From an uncultured Hyphomicrobiales bacterium (GTDB lineage: Bacteria > Pseudomonadota > Alphaproteobacteria > Rhizobiales > Beijerinckiaceae), in the NCBI GenBank assembly GCA_903931945.1, contig CAIZEI010000043.1:1-64000 (forward strand): a stretch of 64,000 nucleotides of DNA, in the 5' to 3' direction. Shown here in pieces: positions 25,328-36,920 of the stretch; position 1 is the first letter of the stretch; each line of letters opens with the position of its first letter. The position numbers were made by a program, and so were the translations under genes. The notes under the pieces were generated by a model that was not told the DNA's origin, made no database searches, and was given only the letters and a program-made list of their open reading frames with translations.

Positions 25328-26218
25328 GTGGACTGGGACAAATTGCGCATATTCCACGCGGTAGCTGGCGCCGGGTCTTTCACCCATGCCGGGGATGCTC
25401 TCGATCTGAGCCAGTCGGCTGTCAGTCGGCAGATCAGTGCGCTTGAACAGGAAGTTCAGGCGCCGTTATTTCATCGCCACGCTCGGGGTTTGATCCTCAC
25501 CGAACAAGGCGAAACGCTTTATCGCGCCGTTCGCGATGTCGCGCAGAGACTCGAGGCCGCTCGAGTCAGATTAGCGGATACCCGGGTCCGGCCAAGTGGC
25601 GAATTGCGCGTCACCACAACTATGGGCATAGGCACCAACTGGCTCGCACCCAGATTGGGCGAGTTTCTGGAACTCTATCCGGATATCAGGCTCAATGTGA
25701 TCCTCTCCGATAATGATCTTGATCTGGCGATGCGCGAAGCGGATCTCGCCATACGGGTCAGGGAGCCTGTTCAACATGATTTGATCCGTCGCCGACTTTT
25801 TACAATGCATTTTCACGCCTACGCTTCGCCTCATTATCTCAAGCGCAATGGCCAGCCTCGCGATCTCGACGATCTCGAACGCCACAGAATTCTGGTTTAC
25901 GGCGTTTCAGCAGGCTCCTATCTGCAAAATATAAATTCTCTCCAGACGGCCGGTCGAGACCCAAAGTCGCCGCGTGTTCCTGCTATGACCATTAACAGTC
26001 TGACCGCAGTATGGCAGGCGGTGCAAAGCGGGGTCGGGATCGCCGTATTGCCCGATTATCTGATGGCTGAGGGTTCGGACCTCGTGCGTATTCTTCCACA
26101 GGCGGATATGCCGGAATTGGAGTGTTATCTTGTCTATGCCGAGGAGTTGAAAAACGTCGCTCGGGTGCAGGTTTTTCGGGACTTTCTGGTGGCGACAGCT
26201 CAACGTTGGGATTACTGA
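25328..26218 (+). CDS. LysR-family transcriptional regulator
   Basis: 296 residues from GTG 25328, with AAGGAGG a few bases upstream. The winged helix-turn-helix occupies about 1-65 (FHAVAGAGSFTHAGDALDLSQSAVSRQISALE, positions 25349-25444), followed by an effector-binding domain of the LysR type. It lies in one transcript with trxB and is conserved next to it in relatives, so a link to redox control is possible. Effector and targets are unknown. Confidence 0.9.
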   Translation: MDWDKLRIFHAVAGAGSFTHAGDALDLSQSAVSRQISALEQEVQAPLFHRHARGLILTEQGETLYRAVRDVAQRLEAARVRLADTRVRPSGELRVTTTMGIGTNWLAPRLGEFLELYPDIRLNVILSDNDLDLAMREADLAIRVREPVQHDLIRRRLFTMHFHAYASPHYLKRNGQPRDLDDLERHRILVYGVSAGSYLQNINSLQTAGRDPKSPRVPAMTINSLTAVWQAVQSGVGIAVLPDYLMAEGSDLVRILPQADMPELECYLVYAEELKNVARVQVFRDFLVATAQRWDY

Positions 26219-26333
26219 GTGGCTCGGGAGACGCTGAGCCGGTGAATATGGGGCTCACCGTTCGGAATATAAATGAATCATTACTTGTTTTCCTGAATTT
26301 GAAATTACCAGCAACTTCGCCTGCGTAAAGCGC

Positions 26334-26523
26334 ATGGCTCCCATGCATAGACGGGGCTTGCGGCTCTGCGGCCAGCGAGAGATAAATTCGTCAAGGTAGT
26401 TAAATCGTGGACTGACGCCCGACCCTCCAGGCAGTTCGCGGGTATTGACGCCCAATCCCTCTGAACTCCGGCTTCCCCCCACATGCCGGGAATGGTCGGG
26501 CGGCAACGCCCGGCCATTTTTTG
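26334..26523 (+). ncRNA. Candidate small RNA of about 190 nt ending in an intrinsic terminator
   Basis: Between lysR and the AsmA gene lie 300 bases with no supported frame but with a TTGAAA at 26299-26304, 17 bases, then TGCGTA, and a strong terminator at 26492-26523. The segment contains several short pairings, among them GCATGG-CTC-CCATGC at 26332-26346. The size and single terminator would fit a 6S-like regulatory RNA, but I could not match conserved 6S features. It could also be a long 3' end of the trxB-lysR transcript. Confidence 0.3.
26492..26523 (+). terminator. Rho-independent terminator upstream of the AsmA gene
   Basis: Stem ATGGTCGGGC / GCCCGGCCAT with one G-U pair, loop GGCAAC, followed by six T. 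The U tract reaches 26522 and so overlaps the first possible TTG of the AsmA frame, arguing that the true AsmA start is further downstream. Confidence 0.8.
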
Positions 26524-29500
26524 TTTGGCGCCGCTTGCTTTCCGGCATCCGAAAGACACAATTACCACTATATCAGAGTTTTCCTTGCGGCCTTGCCGCG
26601 CGACATCCGGGTTGCCTTGCGCGAAGCCCTGACTATATCGGCTGCAATTCTTGCTGCACTGTTGGCTGTAGCGTTTGCTGCGCCGTGGCTGATCAATTGG
26701 ACTGCCGAGCGACCGTATGTAGATGCAGCGCTGACGCAAGCGCTGGGCGTGCAAGTTTCGACGACAGGCGATATCGATCTGAAGCTTCTGCCAACGCCCA
26801 GTCTGGCTATAGATGGTTTCCGGATCGAGACCGGGTTTGAGTCAGTTCGGGGTGGGAAAACCCGGCTCGAACTCCAGGTTATGCCGCTCGCTCGCGGTGA
26901 GTTTCGTTTCTATGAGGTCGATATCGAGAGCCCGGAAATTGAAATCCGGAAGTCCCCGGTACAACGTCTTGGTCCGGTTCCGGAGGTACGTTTCGATCAT
27001 TTACGCATTACCAACGGGCGAGTCACAGTTTTGAACGCCGACGGTTCTGCGGCGCTTGATGCGATCGGTATTGATATCGACGGCGAAGCCGATTCGATCT
27101 CTGGCCCTTTCAGAGGTGCAGGCGTATTCACCCGCAAGAGAGAACCAGTACCTTTCCGTTTTGCGACTGGTGCGGTCGAAAACCAGCGTATGCGATTGAA
27201 ATTGGTTGCTGATGAAAAGGCCGGACTGCCAAAAATTGATTTTGACGGCTCGGCGAATTTTGAGGATCTTCAAAACCCCGTTTTGGACGGGCAAGTGGCC
27301 TTTTCGGCCATAAAACCAGATCATTGGCGATTGTCCGGGCCCCTTCATGCAAGCGTGGCCGGAATGCGCATGGAAAAGTTTGAAGCGCGCCTTGATGCCA
27401 ATTCCTCCGACGCCGGGCCAGTCGCCGCAGTCCAGGGAGACGCGCTTCTGGTGTTGGTCCCGGCGCCGCGTTTGGCTCTTGATTTGACTGCTCGCCAGCT
27501 GGACATTGATCGTATCAGGACATCGCCCGTTGTAGCGACGTTTCGAGATTACATTGGCGATTTTCTGTCAGGCGTCGCGTCTGCGACTGCGGTAGACGCT
27601 TCTCTGGCCAGCCCAACAGCCGAACTTGGAGGCGAAACGCTGACTGGCTTATCGGCGCGAATGCTATTTGCGCCCGGATCGCCGCCCAATTTTACCGCGT
27701 CAATTGACGCTGGACCTGGCGGATCGCAACTTGCCCTGACGGGGAAAGTCGAAATGGGCGCCGCCGCACGATTTTTCGGCCATGTTGAAGTGGGCGCGCA
27801 TGATCTTCGCCGTCTCGCGGACTGGACTCGCCAATGGACGCCGCTGGAATCTCAACGTTTGCAGCAACTTCCGTTCCGCGGATTTGGCGCACAAGGCGAT
27901 TTTTCAATTTCGGCAGCCGGTTTCAGCGCTGAAAATCTTGTTTTGAAAGCTGATCGCACCATTTTGACCGGCTCCGCCGCTTTCACGCGCGCTATTGGCG
28001 CCAACCGTCCGCGCATTTATGGCGATTTTTCCTCTGAGGCTTTTGACCTGGAGACGGTTCCGGACCTCGCAGTTCCAGTCGCCGTTCTGGCCGGCGCTGA
28101 TCTGGCGATTTCACTCAACGCTCGGGCAATCCGTGTGGCCCGGTTCGGCGACGGCGCCATTGACGCTGGACGCATCCAATTTCGGCTCAGGCGTGACGGC
28201 GCGGTAACCAGCCTGGACAATTTGTCGATTGCAGATCTTGGGGGCGCAATGGTTGAGGCCAATGGAAAGGCCGACAGCAATGGTGCGAGCCTCAAAGGAG
28301 TGATTTCCGCCGAGCGGCTCGGCGACCTGGCTACGTTCTTGCGCCAGATAGCGCCCAGTGCGGCATCGGACGCTCTTGCCGCACGCGCGACGGCGTTATC
28401 TCCCGCAAAATTGGCGTTCAGTATCGAGGCCAAGCAATCGCTTCAGGGATCGAATTTCTCCATTTCGGCCCTGAGCGTCAAGGGCACAGCGCGCGGCACA
28501 ATCATCGAAGGTCAATTGAAACCCGATGGAGAGGGGCCGGCAATGTCAGGATTGATAGTTCTGGATTCAGACAATGCTTCGCTGCTTGCACGCCAGATTG
28601 GGTTGAACGCGAATCCGGATACGTCGTCCGATCACGCCCGTATTGAAGCCACCGCCCACGGCGATAGCGCAAAGGGCTATGAAATTACCGGTAGCGGGGT
28701 ATTGGGCGGCAAAGCGCAAAGCGCCGTGCTGACATTCAGGGGCAATGCAACAAGCGCTGACGCTTTTGCCGGCAAGATTGCCCTCGAGGCAAATGATTGC
28801 GCGCCGCTGTTGCGTCTTTCGGGCTATGGTTTGCCGGACGTGAAAGCCACGCTGCCTGTCAAACTCGCCGCAGAGGTCAATTCAACCGGCGACCATGTAT
28901 CTGTCCATTCACTTATGGGAACGATCTCAGGAGACGCCATTTCTGGCGATCTCTTCTTGGCCCGGATTCCAGGCCCGGCGCCGCGTTTCGATTGGACGGG
29001 CGCATTGCAGCTGGGCAATTTATCGCTACCGGTCCTTGCACAGATTATTCTGGGGCCGGTTCGCACGCCAAAGCCGGGTGAAACCTGGACCACAACTCCT
29101 TTTGCAGCAGGCATGGCGCATATGCCAGGTGCGGACATCAATGTGTCAGTGGCGGCATTTCATCTGTCGGATACGACGATTGGCAATTCGACGCAGTTTC
29201 AACTCCGGCTGTCTCCAGGCGGTCTCGAAATCGCAGACCTTGCTGGCGAGATTTCAGGCGGCCTTTTGTCGGGAGGGCGGTTATCGCTGCGTCGGGATGG
29301 CGCCAATGTGTCGTTGACTGCCGCAGCGGCGCTTGACGATATCTTGATTGCGGCGCCCGGGTTGAATGGGCTCTTATCCGGCGTTTTCGATATGACTGCG
29401 TCCGGCGAAAGCATGGCTGCGCTTGTGTCCGGTCTTTCTGGTGAAGGACGCGTCCATGCATCGAATCTGATCGTCCCGCGCGCGGACCCAGCCGCTCCGG

Positions 29501-30207
29501 CGCGGGTTCTAAAGCGGGCGGACGTTGGCGACCTGTTCATTTCTGAAAACGATTTCTTAGGGGCCTTACGAAACGAACTCGATGCAGCTCCTTATATCGG
29601 CGGGGACAAGGACTTTGCTGCGGTGATCGCGGGTGGCAATGTCAAATTGAATACAGACGATGGACTTTCGCTGTCGTATGATCTGAAAAGCGGGATTGCT
29701 GAGTCTCGCGTGCTTCTGACGATCGCGCAATTGCCGCAAGACTGGGATGGCCCGGCGCCGAAGCTCAGCGTTGCCTGGAAGGGCAAACTCGCTGATCCAC
29801 GTCGTGAAATTGATGCAGGTTCTTTTAACTCTGCTTTAACAGCGCGCGCAGTGGCAAAGGAACAGGCGCGCATTGAAGCTTTTGAGGCGGATATTCAGGA
29901 ACGCGCAGCATTTAACCGACGTCAAAAAGCGTTGAACTTTATACAGCGGCGCGACGACGAAATCGCCGCGTGGGAAGCCGAGCAGGTGCGGTTGGCGCGA
30001 GAGGAGGAGAAACGCAAGTTAGCGGAGGCGGACCGGCAGGAAAAGGAGCGGCGCGCCGCAGACGCCGCGCGAAAGGCCGCGGACGCGCTATCGAATGCGG
30101 AATCCGCCCCTGCCCCCCTCGATATCGGGCCATTGACACGTCCCGCAGCAGCTGCGCCGACAACTCCAGCGCCAGGCAGCGACCCTTCGGCGGCCGGAAG
30201 ATATTGA
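26521..30207 (+). CDS. Large AsmA-like envelope protein
   Basis: Up to 1228 residues. An N-terminal membrane helix (AILAALLAVAFAAPWLINW) is followed by the AsmA pattern DAALTQALGVQVSTTGDIDLKLLP, then a long repeated beta-rich region, an AsmA-type C-terminal block (about 900-1080), and a highly charged coiled coil (about 1105-1185) with an Ala/Pro-rich tail. Such proteins bridge inner and outer membranes and are implicated in lipid transport. The start is uncertain: TTG 26521 lies in a terminator's U tract, while TTG 26593 or 26617 would still leave the helix intact; none has a clear ribosome site. Confidence 0.85.
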   Translation: MFGAACFPASERHNYHYIRVFLAALPRDIRVALREALTISAAILAALLAVAFAAPWLINWTAERPYVDAALTQALGVQVSTTGDIDLKLLPTPSLAIDGFRIETGFESVRGGKTRLELQVMPLARGEFRFYEVDIESPEIEIRKSPVQRLGPVPEVRFDHLRITNGRVTVLNADGSAALDAIGIDIDGEADSISGPFRGAGVFTRKREPVPFRFATGAVENQRMRLKLVADEKAGLPKIDFDGSANFEDLQNPVLDGQVAFSAIKPDHWRLSGPLHASVAGMRMEKFEARLDANSSDAGPVAAVQGDALLVLVPAPRLALDLTARQLDIDRIRTSPVVATFRDYIGDFLSGVASATAVDASLASPTAELGGETLTGLSARMLFAPGSPPNFTASIDAGPGGSQLALTGKVEMGAAARFFGHVEVGAHDLRRLADWTRQWTPLESQRLQQLPFRGFGAQGDFSISAAGFSAENLVLKADRTILTGSAAFTRAIGANRPRIYGDFSSEAFDLETVPDLAVPVAVLAGADLAISLNARAIRVARFGDGAIDAGRIQFRLRRDGAVTSLDNLSIADLGGAMVEANGKADSNGASLKGVISAERLGDLATFLRQIAPSAASDALAARATALSPAKLAFSIEAKQSLQGSNFSISALSVKGTARGTIIEGQLKPDGEGPAMSGLIVLDSDNASLLARQIGLNANPDTSSDHARIEATAHGDSAKGYEITGSGVLGGKAQSAVLTFRGNATSADAFAGKIALEANDCAPLLRLSGYGLPDVKATLPVKLAAEVNSTGDHVSVHSLMGTISGDAISGDLFLARIPGPAPRFDWTGALQLGNLSLPVLAQIILGPVRTPKPGETWTTTPFAAGMAHMPGADINVSVAAFHLSDTTIGNSTQFQLRLSPGGLEIADLAGEISGGLLSGGRLSLRRDGANVSLTAAAALDDILIAAPGLNGLLSGVFDMTASGESMAALVSGLSGEGRVHASNLIVPRADPAAPARVLKRADVGDLFISENDFLGALRNELDAAPYIGGDKDFAAVIAGGNVKLNTDDGLSLSYDLKSGIAESRVLLTIAQLPQDWDGPAPKLSVAWKGKLADPRREIDAGSFNSALTARAVAKEQARIEAFEADIQERAAFNRRQKALNFIQRRDDEIAAWEAEQVRLAREEEKRKLAEADRQEKERRAADAARKAADALSNAESAPAPLDIGPLTRPAAAAPTTPAPGSDPSAAGRY

Positions 30208-30224
30208 CCCCCCTGAGCAGCCGG

Positions 30225-30446
30225 TTATTTCCGGGCTTCTCCCAGCACGAAAACCCTGATCGCGGATGACAGATTCGCCTCGCCACGCTCCGAATCGATG
30301 CCGGCCACAAGGCCGGCGAGCGATTGCCCGCGTGTTCGGGCGATGGCTTTCAACTGCGTCCAGAACGCGTCTTCTAGAGAGATCGATGTGCGATGGCCCG
30401 TGATCACAAGCGAGTGCTTTGCCATCCGCGCGCCTGTATCACTCAT
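30225..30446 (-). CDS. Small ribbon-helix-helix domain protein
   Basis: 73 residues. The segment HSLVITGHRTSISLEDAFWTQLKAIARTRG (positions 30327-30416) is the ribbon-helix-helix form found in Rhizobiales, which usually binds DNA as a dimer. Its ATG overlaps the end of the DUF4169 gene by eight bases, so it is translated with it; a second ATG at 30425 would also leave the domain intact. It converges on the AsmA gene with a 17-base gap. A regulatory role is likely but the target is unknown. Confidence 0.82.
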   Translation of the reverse strand: MSDTGARMAKHSLVITGHRTSISLEDAFWTQLKAIARTRGQSLAGLVAGIDSERGEANLSSAIRVFVLGEARK

Positions 30447-30636
30447 CGGGCTTGTCCGAGGCGCCGTCGCGCAGGTGTGCGCTCAGTTTGCGTTTAGCAA
30501 GCATCGTCTCCGCCTCCGCGAGCTTGCGCTCATTCTTTGAGCGGCCGAAGGCAAGGCGATTGGCGGCGGCTGCCCTTTCCGCCGTTTCGCGCGCCCTTAT
30601 TTTGCGGGCGCCGCGCAGATTGACGATATCGCCCAT
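30439..30636 (-). CDS. DUF4169 family protein
   Basis: 65 residues, MGDIVNLRGARKIRARETAE onward, very rich in Arg, Lys, Ala and Glu and almost certainly a single long helix. The opening (G/A)DIVNLRxxRKxxAR is the signature of DUF4169, a small family found in alphaproteobacteria next to the ribbon-helix-helix gene, as here. Function is unknown; the basic composition hints at nucleic acid or ribosome binding. Confidence 0.85.
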   Translation of the reverse strand: MGDIVNLRGARKIRARETAERAAAANRLAFGRSKNERKLAEAETMLAKRKLSAHLRDGASDKPDE

Positions 30637-30659
30637 TTCTGCCGCTTCCAGGCGTTCGT

Positions 30660-32760
<2,101 letters not shown>

Positions 32761-32764
<4 letters not shown>

Positions 32765-33879
32765 GGCGCGAGCGCTTCCTCGGCGAAGCCGGCTGGCTCA
32801 GGACCATCATTCTGCGTTACCGACAACGCCTTGAAAAGGCCTCCCATGCCGACAACGTTAGTAAAATCCTCAGGATCGCCTATATTTTTACCAATGAGCC
32901 GCGCCAGCTCCGATTGGACCCTTGTCGCACGCAGTTCGTCGGAGTTGCTCGCGAGCGCTGTGGCGCGTTCCCTGACGCCAAGACGCGTGAGAAAATCGCC
33001 CTGCGGAATGGGACCAAAAACTCGGGCGCCCGCCAGGCGGGCGGCTTCAGCGAGGGCCGCAAAATTCACATGCGTCGTCAGGTCAGCGTTGCCAGGATCA
33101 TCGAGGGGATCGACATAGGCGTGTCTTCGGACCGCCTGAAATGTATTCCCGACCCCAGGTTGGGTATAGCCATAGTCAATTGCGAGCGCGACGCCGCCAT
33201 CCATAACGATTCGTTTGGCGATAGCTGACATTTCGCGGATTGCGCAGTGGTTTATTTCCAATATCGCTCCGACTCTGGAGTCTAGATGAATCGACCGCTC
33301 GGGCGCCGGCGCAAAGCTATAGCACAAGCTTCCATCGCGATTCATACCAACGTTCCGTTCATGCCAGCCGTCAGCGGTCCTGACGAATTGTTGCGCTGGC
33401 AGGGCGTCGAAAAATTCATTGGCGATAACGATGGTTTTTCCGGCGGGAACGTCTTCGAATCGGTTGAACCAGGCGACTGGCGGTCCCGCGTTCTCCAGTT
33501 TCGCCTTCTGGACGCGGCGCAATACTGGCGAAGTCTCGACAAAACAGATCCGCAGCGCGGCGAAAAATGGTTTGACGATTTTTGCAGCGCGCAGCAAATC
33601 GCGCATCAATGTGCCGCGTCCTGGTCCAAGTTCGACAAGATTGACGCGGTCTGGTGCTCCCATCCGCGCCCAGTAATCGGCGCACCATACGCCGATCATC
33701 TCGCCAAACATCTGGCTGACTTCCGGCGCAGTGACAAAATCGCCTTGAGAGCCGAGGGGATCGCGCGTCATGTAATAACCATGAACGGGGTGCGCGAGCG
33801 CAAGCTCCATATAACGCTCAAGGGTGATGGGCCCACCGCGGGAAATCAATCGCTGAATGTAATCGCGAAGCTCGGTCAT
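32761..33879 (-). CDS. MidA/NDUFAF7 family SAM-dependent protein methyltransferase
   Basis: 372 residues. The N-terminus contains HPVHGYYMTRDPLGSQGDFVTAPEVSQMFGE (positions 33697-33789), and the SAM-binding loop is LVELGPGRGTLMRDLLR. The eukaryotic homologue NDUFAF7/MidA dimethylates an arginine of the complex I subunit NDUFS2, so a role in NADH dehydrogenase assembly is likely in this relative of mitochondria. It is coupled to lgt upstream and pgeF downstream by ATGA overlaps. Confidence 0.9.
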
Positions 33880-34697
33880 ACTGTGTGATCGTTCGCCGAA
33901 TGACGTATGGAAATCAGCAGCGCTACCCCGATCAAAGCCAAAGGCGCCGAGAGCAACATACCCATCGTGGCGCCGCCGAAGAGGAACCCGAGTTGGGGAT
34001 CAGGCTCGCGAAAAAATTCGCAGAATACCCGCGCTGCAGAATAACCAATGGCGAAGATTGCCGAAATGGCGCCAGGCCTCTGAAACGCGCCCATTCGGCC
34101 CGCCGCGAACAATATGACAAATAGCACGATGCCTTCGAGTCCCGCTTCATAGAGTTGACTTGGATGGCGCGGTAAAGGTCCGCCGCCTGGAAAGACGATC
34201 GCCCAGGGAACGTCGGTCGGGCGCCCCCATAGCTCAGGCTTGATGAAATTGGCGATTCTCCCCAGCATGAGGCCAATCGGGGCGACAGCGCAGCAGAGGT
34301 CGGCGACAGGCATGACCGGAACGCCGATTTTTCGGGCGAACAACCAGACGCCCGCAGCCGCGCCGGCCAATCCGCCATGAAATGACATGCCGCCATTCCA
34401 GACCATCGGGATTTCCTCAGGGTGGACGAGGAAAAACATCGGGTTGTAAAAAATCACATAGGCAATGCGGCCACCGAGGACGACACCGAGTGCGCAATAG
34501 ACCAACAAGTCATCGAGACTTGCGACTGTGGGCCGCCTGACCGCTCCCCAGAGCGCATCGCGCTGCAGAAGTCGACCAGCATAAATCCAGCCAATGATGA
34601 GTCCTGCAATGTAGGCGAGCGCGTACCAGCGGATTGGCAAAGGTCCAATCCAGACGGCAACCGGATCCAATTCAGGAAAGGGAATTGAAAGCAACAA
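33876..34697 (-). CDS. lgt: Prolipoprotein diacylglyceryl transferase
   Basis: 273 residues with about seven membrane spans. Lgt moves a diacylglyceryl group from phosphatidylglycerol to the lipobox cysteine of prolipoproteins. The signature GRIANFIKPELWGRPTDVPW (positions 34188-34247) and HPSQLYEAGLEG are present, as is the HGGLAGA motif after MSFH. It heads the lgt-midA-pgeF unit. Confidence 0.95.
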   Translation of the reverse strand: MLLSIPFPELDPVAVWIGPLPIRWYALAYIAGLIIGWIYAGRLLQRDALWGAVRRPTVASLDDLLVYCALGVVLGGRIAYVIFYNPMFFLVHPEEIPMVWNGGMSFHGGLAGAAAGVWLFARKIGVPVMPVADLCCAVAPIGLMLGRIANFIKPELWGRPTDVPWAIVFPGGGPLPRHPSQLYEAGLEGIVLFVILFAAGRMGAFQRPGAISAIFAIGYSAARVFCEFFREPDPQLGFLFGGATMGMLLSAPLALIGVALLISIRHSANDHTV

Positions 34698-34824
34698 ATT
34701 GAACCCGTCCAGACTGCCGCCCCGATACCGATCGAATCACGTGGCGCCAACGAATGATTCCCTGATACTATATTCTGCATTCGGGCTTGTGATAACGTCA
34801 GGCGCAACATTTCAGGGTTGTTTC

Positions 34825-34877
34825 AGCAGCGACTCGACCGATATTGCAATGCCTGCAAGATCGGTCGAGTCGCTGCT
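34825..34877. repeat. Long perfect hairpin between lgt and the upstream hypothetical gene
   Basis: An 18-base arm AGCAGCGACTCGACCGAT at 34825-34842 is perfectly complementary to 34860-34877. Inside the loop TTGCA (34844-34848) pairs with TGCAA (34854-34858), extending the fold. No U tract follows on either strand, so it is not a standard terminator. It lies just downstream of the 34919-35500 gene and upstream of lgt. Confidence 0.75.
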
Positions 34878-34918
34878 CAAGGCCCGGAACTAAAAACAAG
34901 TCGATCGCGCCCCTGCGT

Positions 34919-35500
34919 TCAATGATCGGCGATCAATCCGATTTTTCGACCGGCAACCTCCAGAACATCGAGGAAGTCGCGTCCGCTCGGAAGGCGTTTG
35001 CCAATTCCTGAAACGAGATCACTCACCAGCGGGAGACGAAAGCCTTCCTTTTCGACCGAAATTGCAATGGGGACAGCAAGATTGGCATCCGGCAATTGCG
35101 ATAGACGGGACGGAGGTTTTCCGATCGTAGAAATTGGCGTGGCTATCGGGCGCACGCGATCCTTGATAGAGGGTGTAACTGGGCGGCGATGCAGCAACTG
35201 GCCTGCGGCGTGTTGCGCCTGAACTGTTTCAACCAATGCAGATTCCGGCAATAGTGGATTGACATGAGCAAGCGCAAAACGCTCCATGAACTCCGATGTT
35301 CGCAGCTCGTCATCGCCCGTCATTTGAGGTCTTGAAGGGATATTCATAACCCCCTTGGAATCGACAGCAGTAAGAGCTGAGGGATCTCGGGCTAAATGTC
35401 CGATCACAAAGGTCAACGCTAACGTCAGAAAACTGGCGACAGCCATTTCCAGCAGAAATCGCGGCTTTAACCAATACGTCGTTCTAATATTTCCCGGCAT
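34919..35500 (-). CDS. Hypothetical single-span membrane protein
   Basis: 193 residues I do not recognise. A basic start (MPGNIRTTYWLKPR) precedes one membrane helix (FLLEMAVASFLTLALTFVIGHLA), and the rest is predicted to be largely unstructured and periplasmic, with a proline-rich middle (RRPVTPSIKDRVRPIATPIS). No enzymatic motif, cysteine or repeat was seen. It has the composition of a real gene of this genome and lies between tal and lgt on the same strand, but its function is open. Confidence 0.6.
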   Translation of the reverse strand: MPGNIRTTYWLKPRFLLEMAVASFLTLALTFVIGHLARDPSALTAVDSKGVMNIPSRPQMTGDDELRTSEFMERFALAHVNPLLPESALVETVQAQHAAGQLLHRRPVTPSIKDRVRPIATPISTIGKPPSRLSQLPDANLAVPIAISVEKEGFRLPLVSDLVSGIGKRLPSGRDFLDVLEVAGRKIGLIADH

Positions 35501-35577
35501 TTCAATTTTCGCCCAAATGCGCCTGGTCGCTTTAGAGGGACCTCAAAATAGGCTTAAATAGGGCCGAATTACCTGCT

Positions 35578-36522
35578 TCAGCCCAGTCTCTGGGTCACGA
35601 GTTCCCGAAGCCTCGAGAGGTCGGCGGAAAAAAGTCTTATTCCTTCGCCCAATTTCTCGGTCGCCATAGCGTTGGAATTAAGAGCGTATCGGAACGTTTT
35701 TTCATCAAGCGGCGCTTCTGGCGACGCCGCTGCGATCAATGAGGCGTCTAGCTTCCTTGGCAAAGCGCCAGCGTCTTTTGAAAGCGCGTCAAGCAAAGCG
35801 GGTGCGATCGTCAGCCGATCACAACCTGCAAGAGCTTCGATTTCTCCAAGATTGCGGAAAGACGCGCCCATCACAAGTGTCGAAATACCGCGCGATTTGA
35901 AGTCGTTATAGATTGATTGAACTGAAAGGACGCCTGGATCCGTCTCGCTTGTGTAGGACTGCCCGCTATTTTTGACATGCCAGTCGAGGATACGTCCGAC
36001 GAAGGGTGAGATTAAAAAGGCGCCGGCTTCCGCGCAGATGCGTGCTTGCGGCAGGCAAAAGACGAGCGTCATATTGCAATCGATCTTGTCCGCGCGCAAA
36101 ATTTCGGCGGCCCGCGCGCCCTCCCAGGTTGCCGCGAGCTTGATCAGGATTCGTTCCCTCGCGACCCCGCGACTTTCGTAGCCGGCGATAATGGAGCGAG
36201 CCTTTTCGACCATTGCTGCGATATCAAAAGAGAGATCTGCATCGATCTCTGTCGAAACTCTCCCCGGCACAATTTTGGCCAATTCTACGCCAAAATTGAT
36301 TGCCAGACGGTCTGCGACTGCGCCTACAGTTTCCCGTCCTTTCCGGCCCCAGGCAATGGCCTCATCGACCAGAGGCGCATAGGCCTGCATTTGTGCGGCT
36401 TTAAGAATCAACGTCGGATTAGTGGTGCAGTCGATCGGTTTGAAGTCCCGAATGGCCTCGATATCGCCAGTGTCCGCCACAACAGTTGTCATGGCCTTAA
36501 GTTGATCAAGTTTGCTTGGCAT
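35578..36522 (-). CDS. tal: Transaldolase
   Basis: 314 residues of the TalB type. The start MPSKLDQLKAMTTVVADTGD is typical; GGAG lies about eight bases upstream of this ATG, while an ATG at 36534 overlaps that site and was not chosen. The Schiff-base lysine is in RILIKLAATWEG, and TTNPTLILKAA and SPFVGRILDW are conserved. It transfers a dihydroxyacetone unit between sugar phosphates in the non-oxidative pentose phosphate pathway. Confidence 0.94.
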   Translation of the reverse strand: MPSKLDQLKAMTTVVADTGDIEAIRDFKPIDCTTNPTLILKAAQMQAYAPLVDEAIAWGRKGRETVGAVADRLAINFGVELAKIVPGRVSTEIDADLSFDIAAMVEKARSIIAGYESRGVARERILIKLAATWEGARAAEILRADKIDCNMTLVFCLPQARICAEAGAFLISPFVGRILDWHVKNSGQSYTSETDPGVLSVQSIYNDFKSRGISTLVMGASFRNLGEIEALAGCDRLTIAPALLDALSKDAGALPRKLDASLIAAASPEAPLDEKTFRYALNSNAMATEKLGEGIRLFSADLSRLRELVTQRLG

Positions 36523-36605
36523 GCAGAGCTCCATCAGCCTTTCAAATCGATATCGCGTGTCTCATTTTATACTTCAGGAGCAAAAAACCAAATATAGTCC
36601 TGATA

Positions 36606-36920
36606 TCAAGCGTGCTTGCTATGATCATTCATCACGGAGGCGAATGCTTTTTGCTGATCCGGCGACGCTTCGCGCTGGTGCAATTGTTTCCATGAATTGT
36701 AGTCCATCCCGTAAACTTCCATCCGGGTATCATCATCGCTCATGTTAAGTCCACGGTTGTCGGATTCTTCCTTCATCCATTTTGAGAGACAATTTCGGCA
36801 AAATCCCGCAAGATTCATTAAATCGATATTCTGGACGTCGACGCGGGCGCGCAGGTGATTGACCAGGCGACGGAAGGCCGCAGCTTCAAGTTCAGTTCGA
36901 GTCTTTTCATCGATGTTCAT
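36606..36920 (-). CDS. DUF1244 family protein
   Basis: 104 residues. The block AAAFRRLVNHLRARVDVQNIDLMNLAGFCRNCLSKWM (positions 36777-36881), with a CRNC pair, identifies the small helical DUF1244 family of unknown function. The pattern DDDTRMEVYGMDYNSWK near the end is also conserved. It overlaps the preceding N-formylglutamate amidohydrolase by four bases (ATGA), a pairing kept across Rhizobiales. Confidence 0.9.
   Translation of the reverse strand: MNIDEKTRTELEAAAFRRLVNHLRARVDVQNIDLMNLAGFCRNCLSKWMKEESDNRGLNMSDDDTRMEVYGMDYNSWKQLHQREASPDQQKAFASVMNDHSKHA

Noticed and set aside
26521-26523. TTG as the firm start of the AsmA gene
   Set aside because: It sits in the U tract of a strong terminator and has no ribosome site, so I keep it only as the outer limit of the frame.
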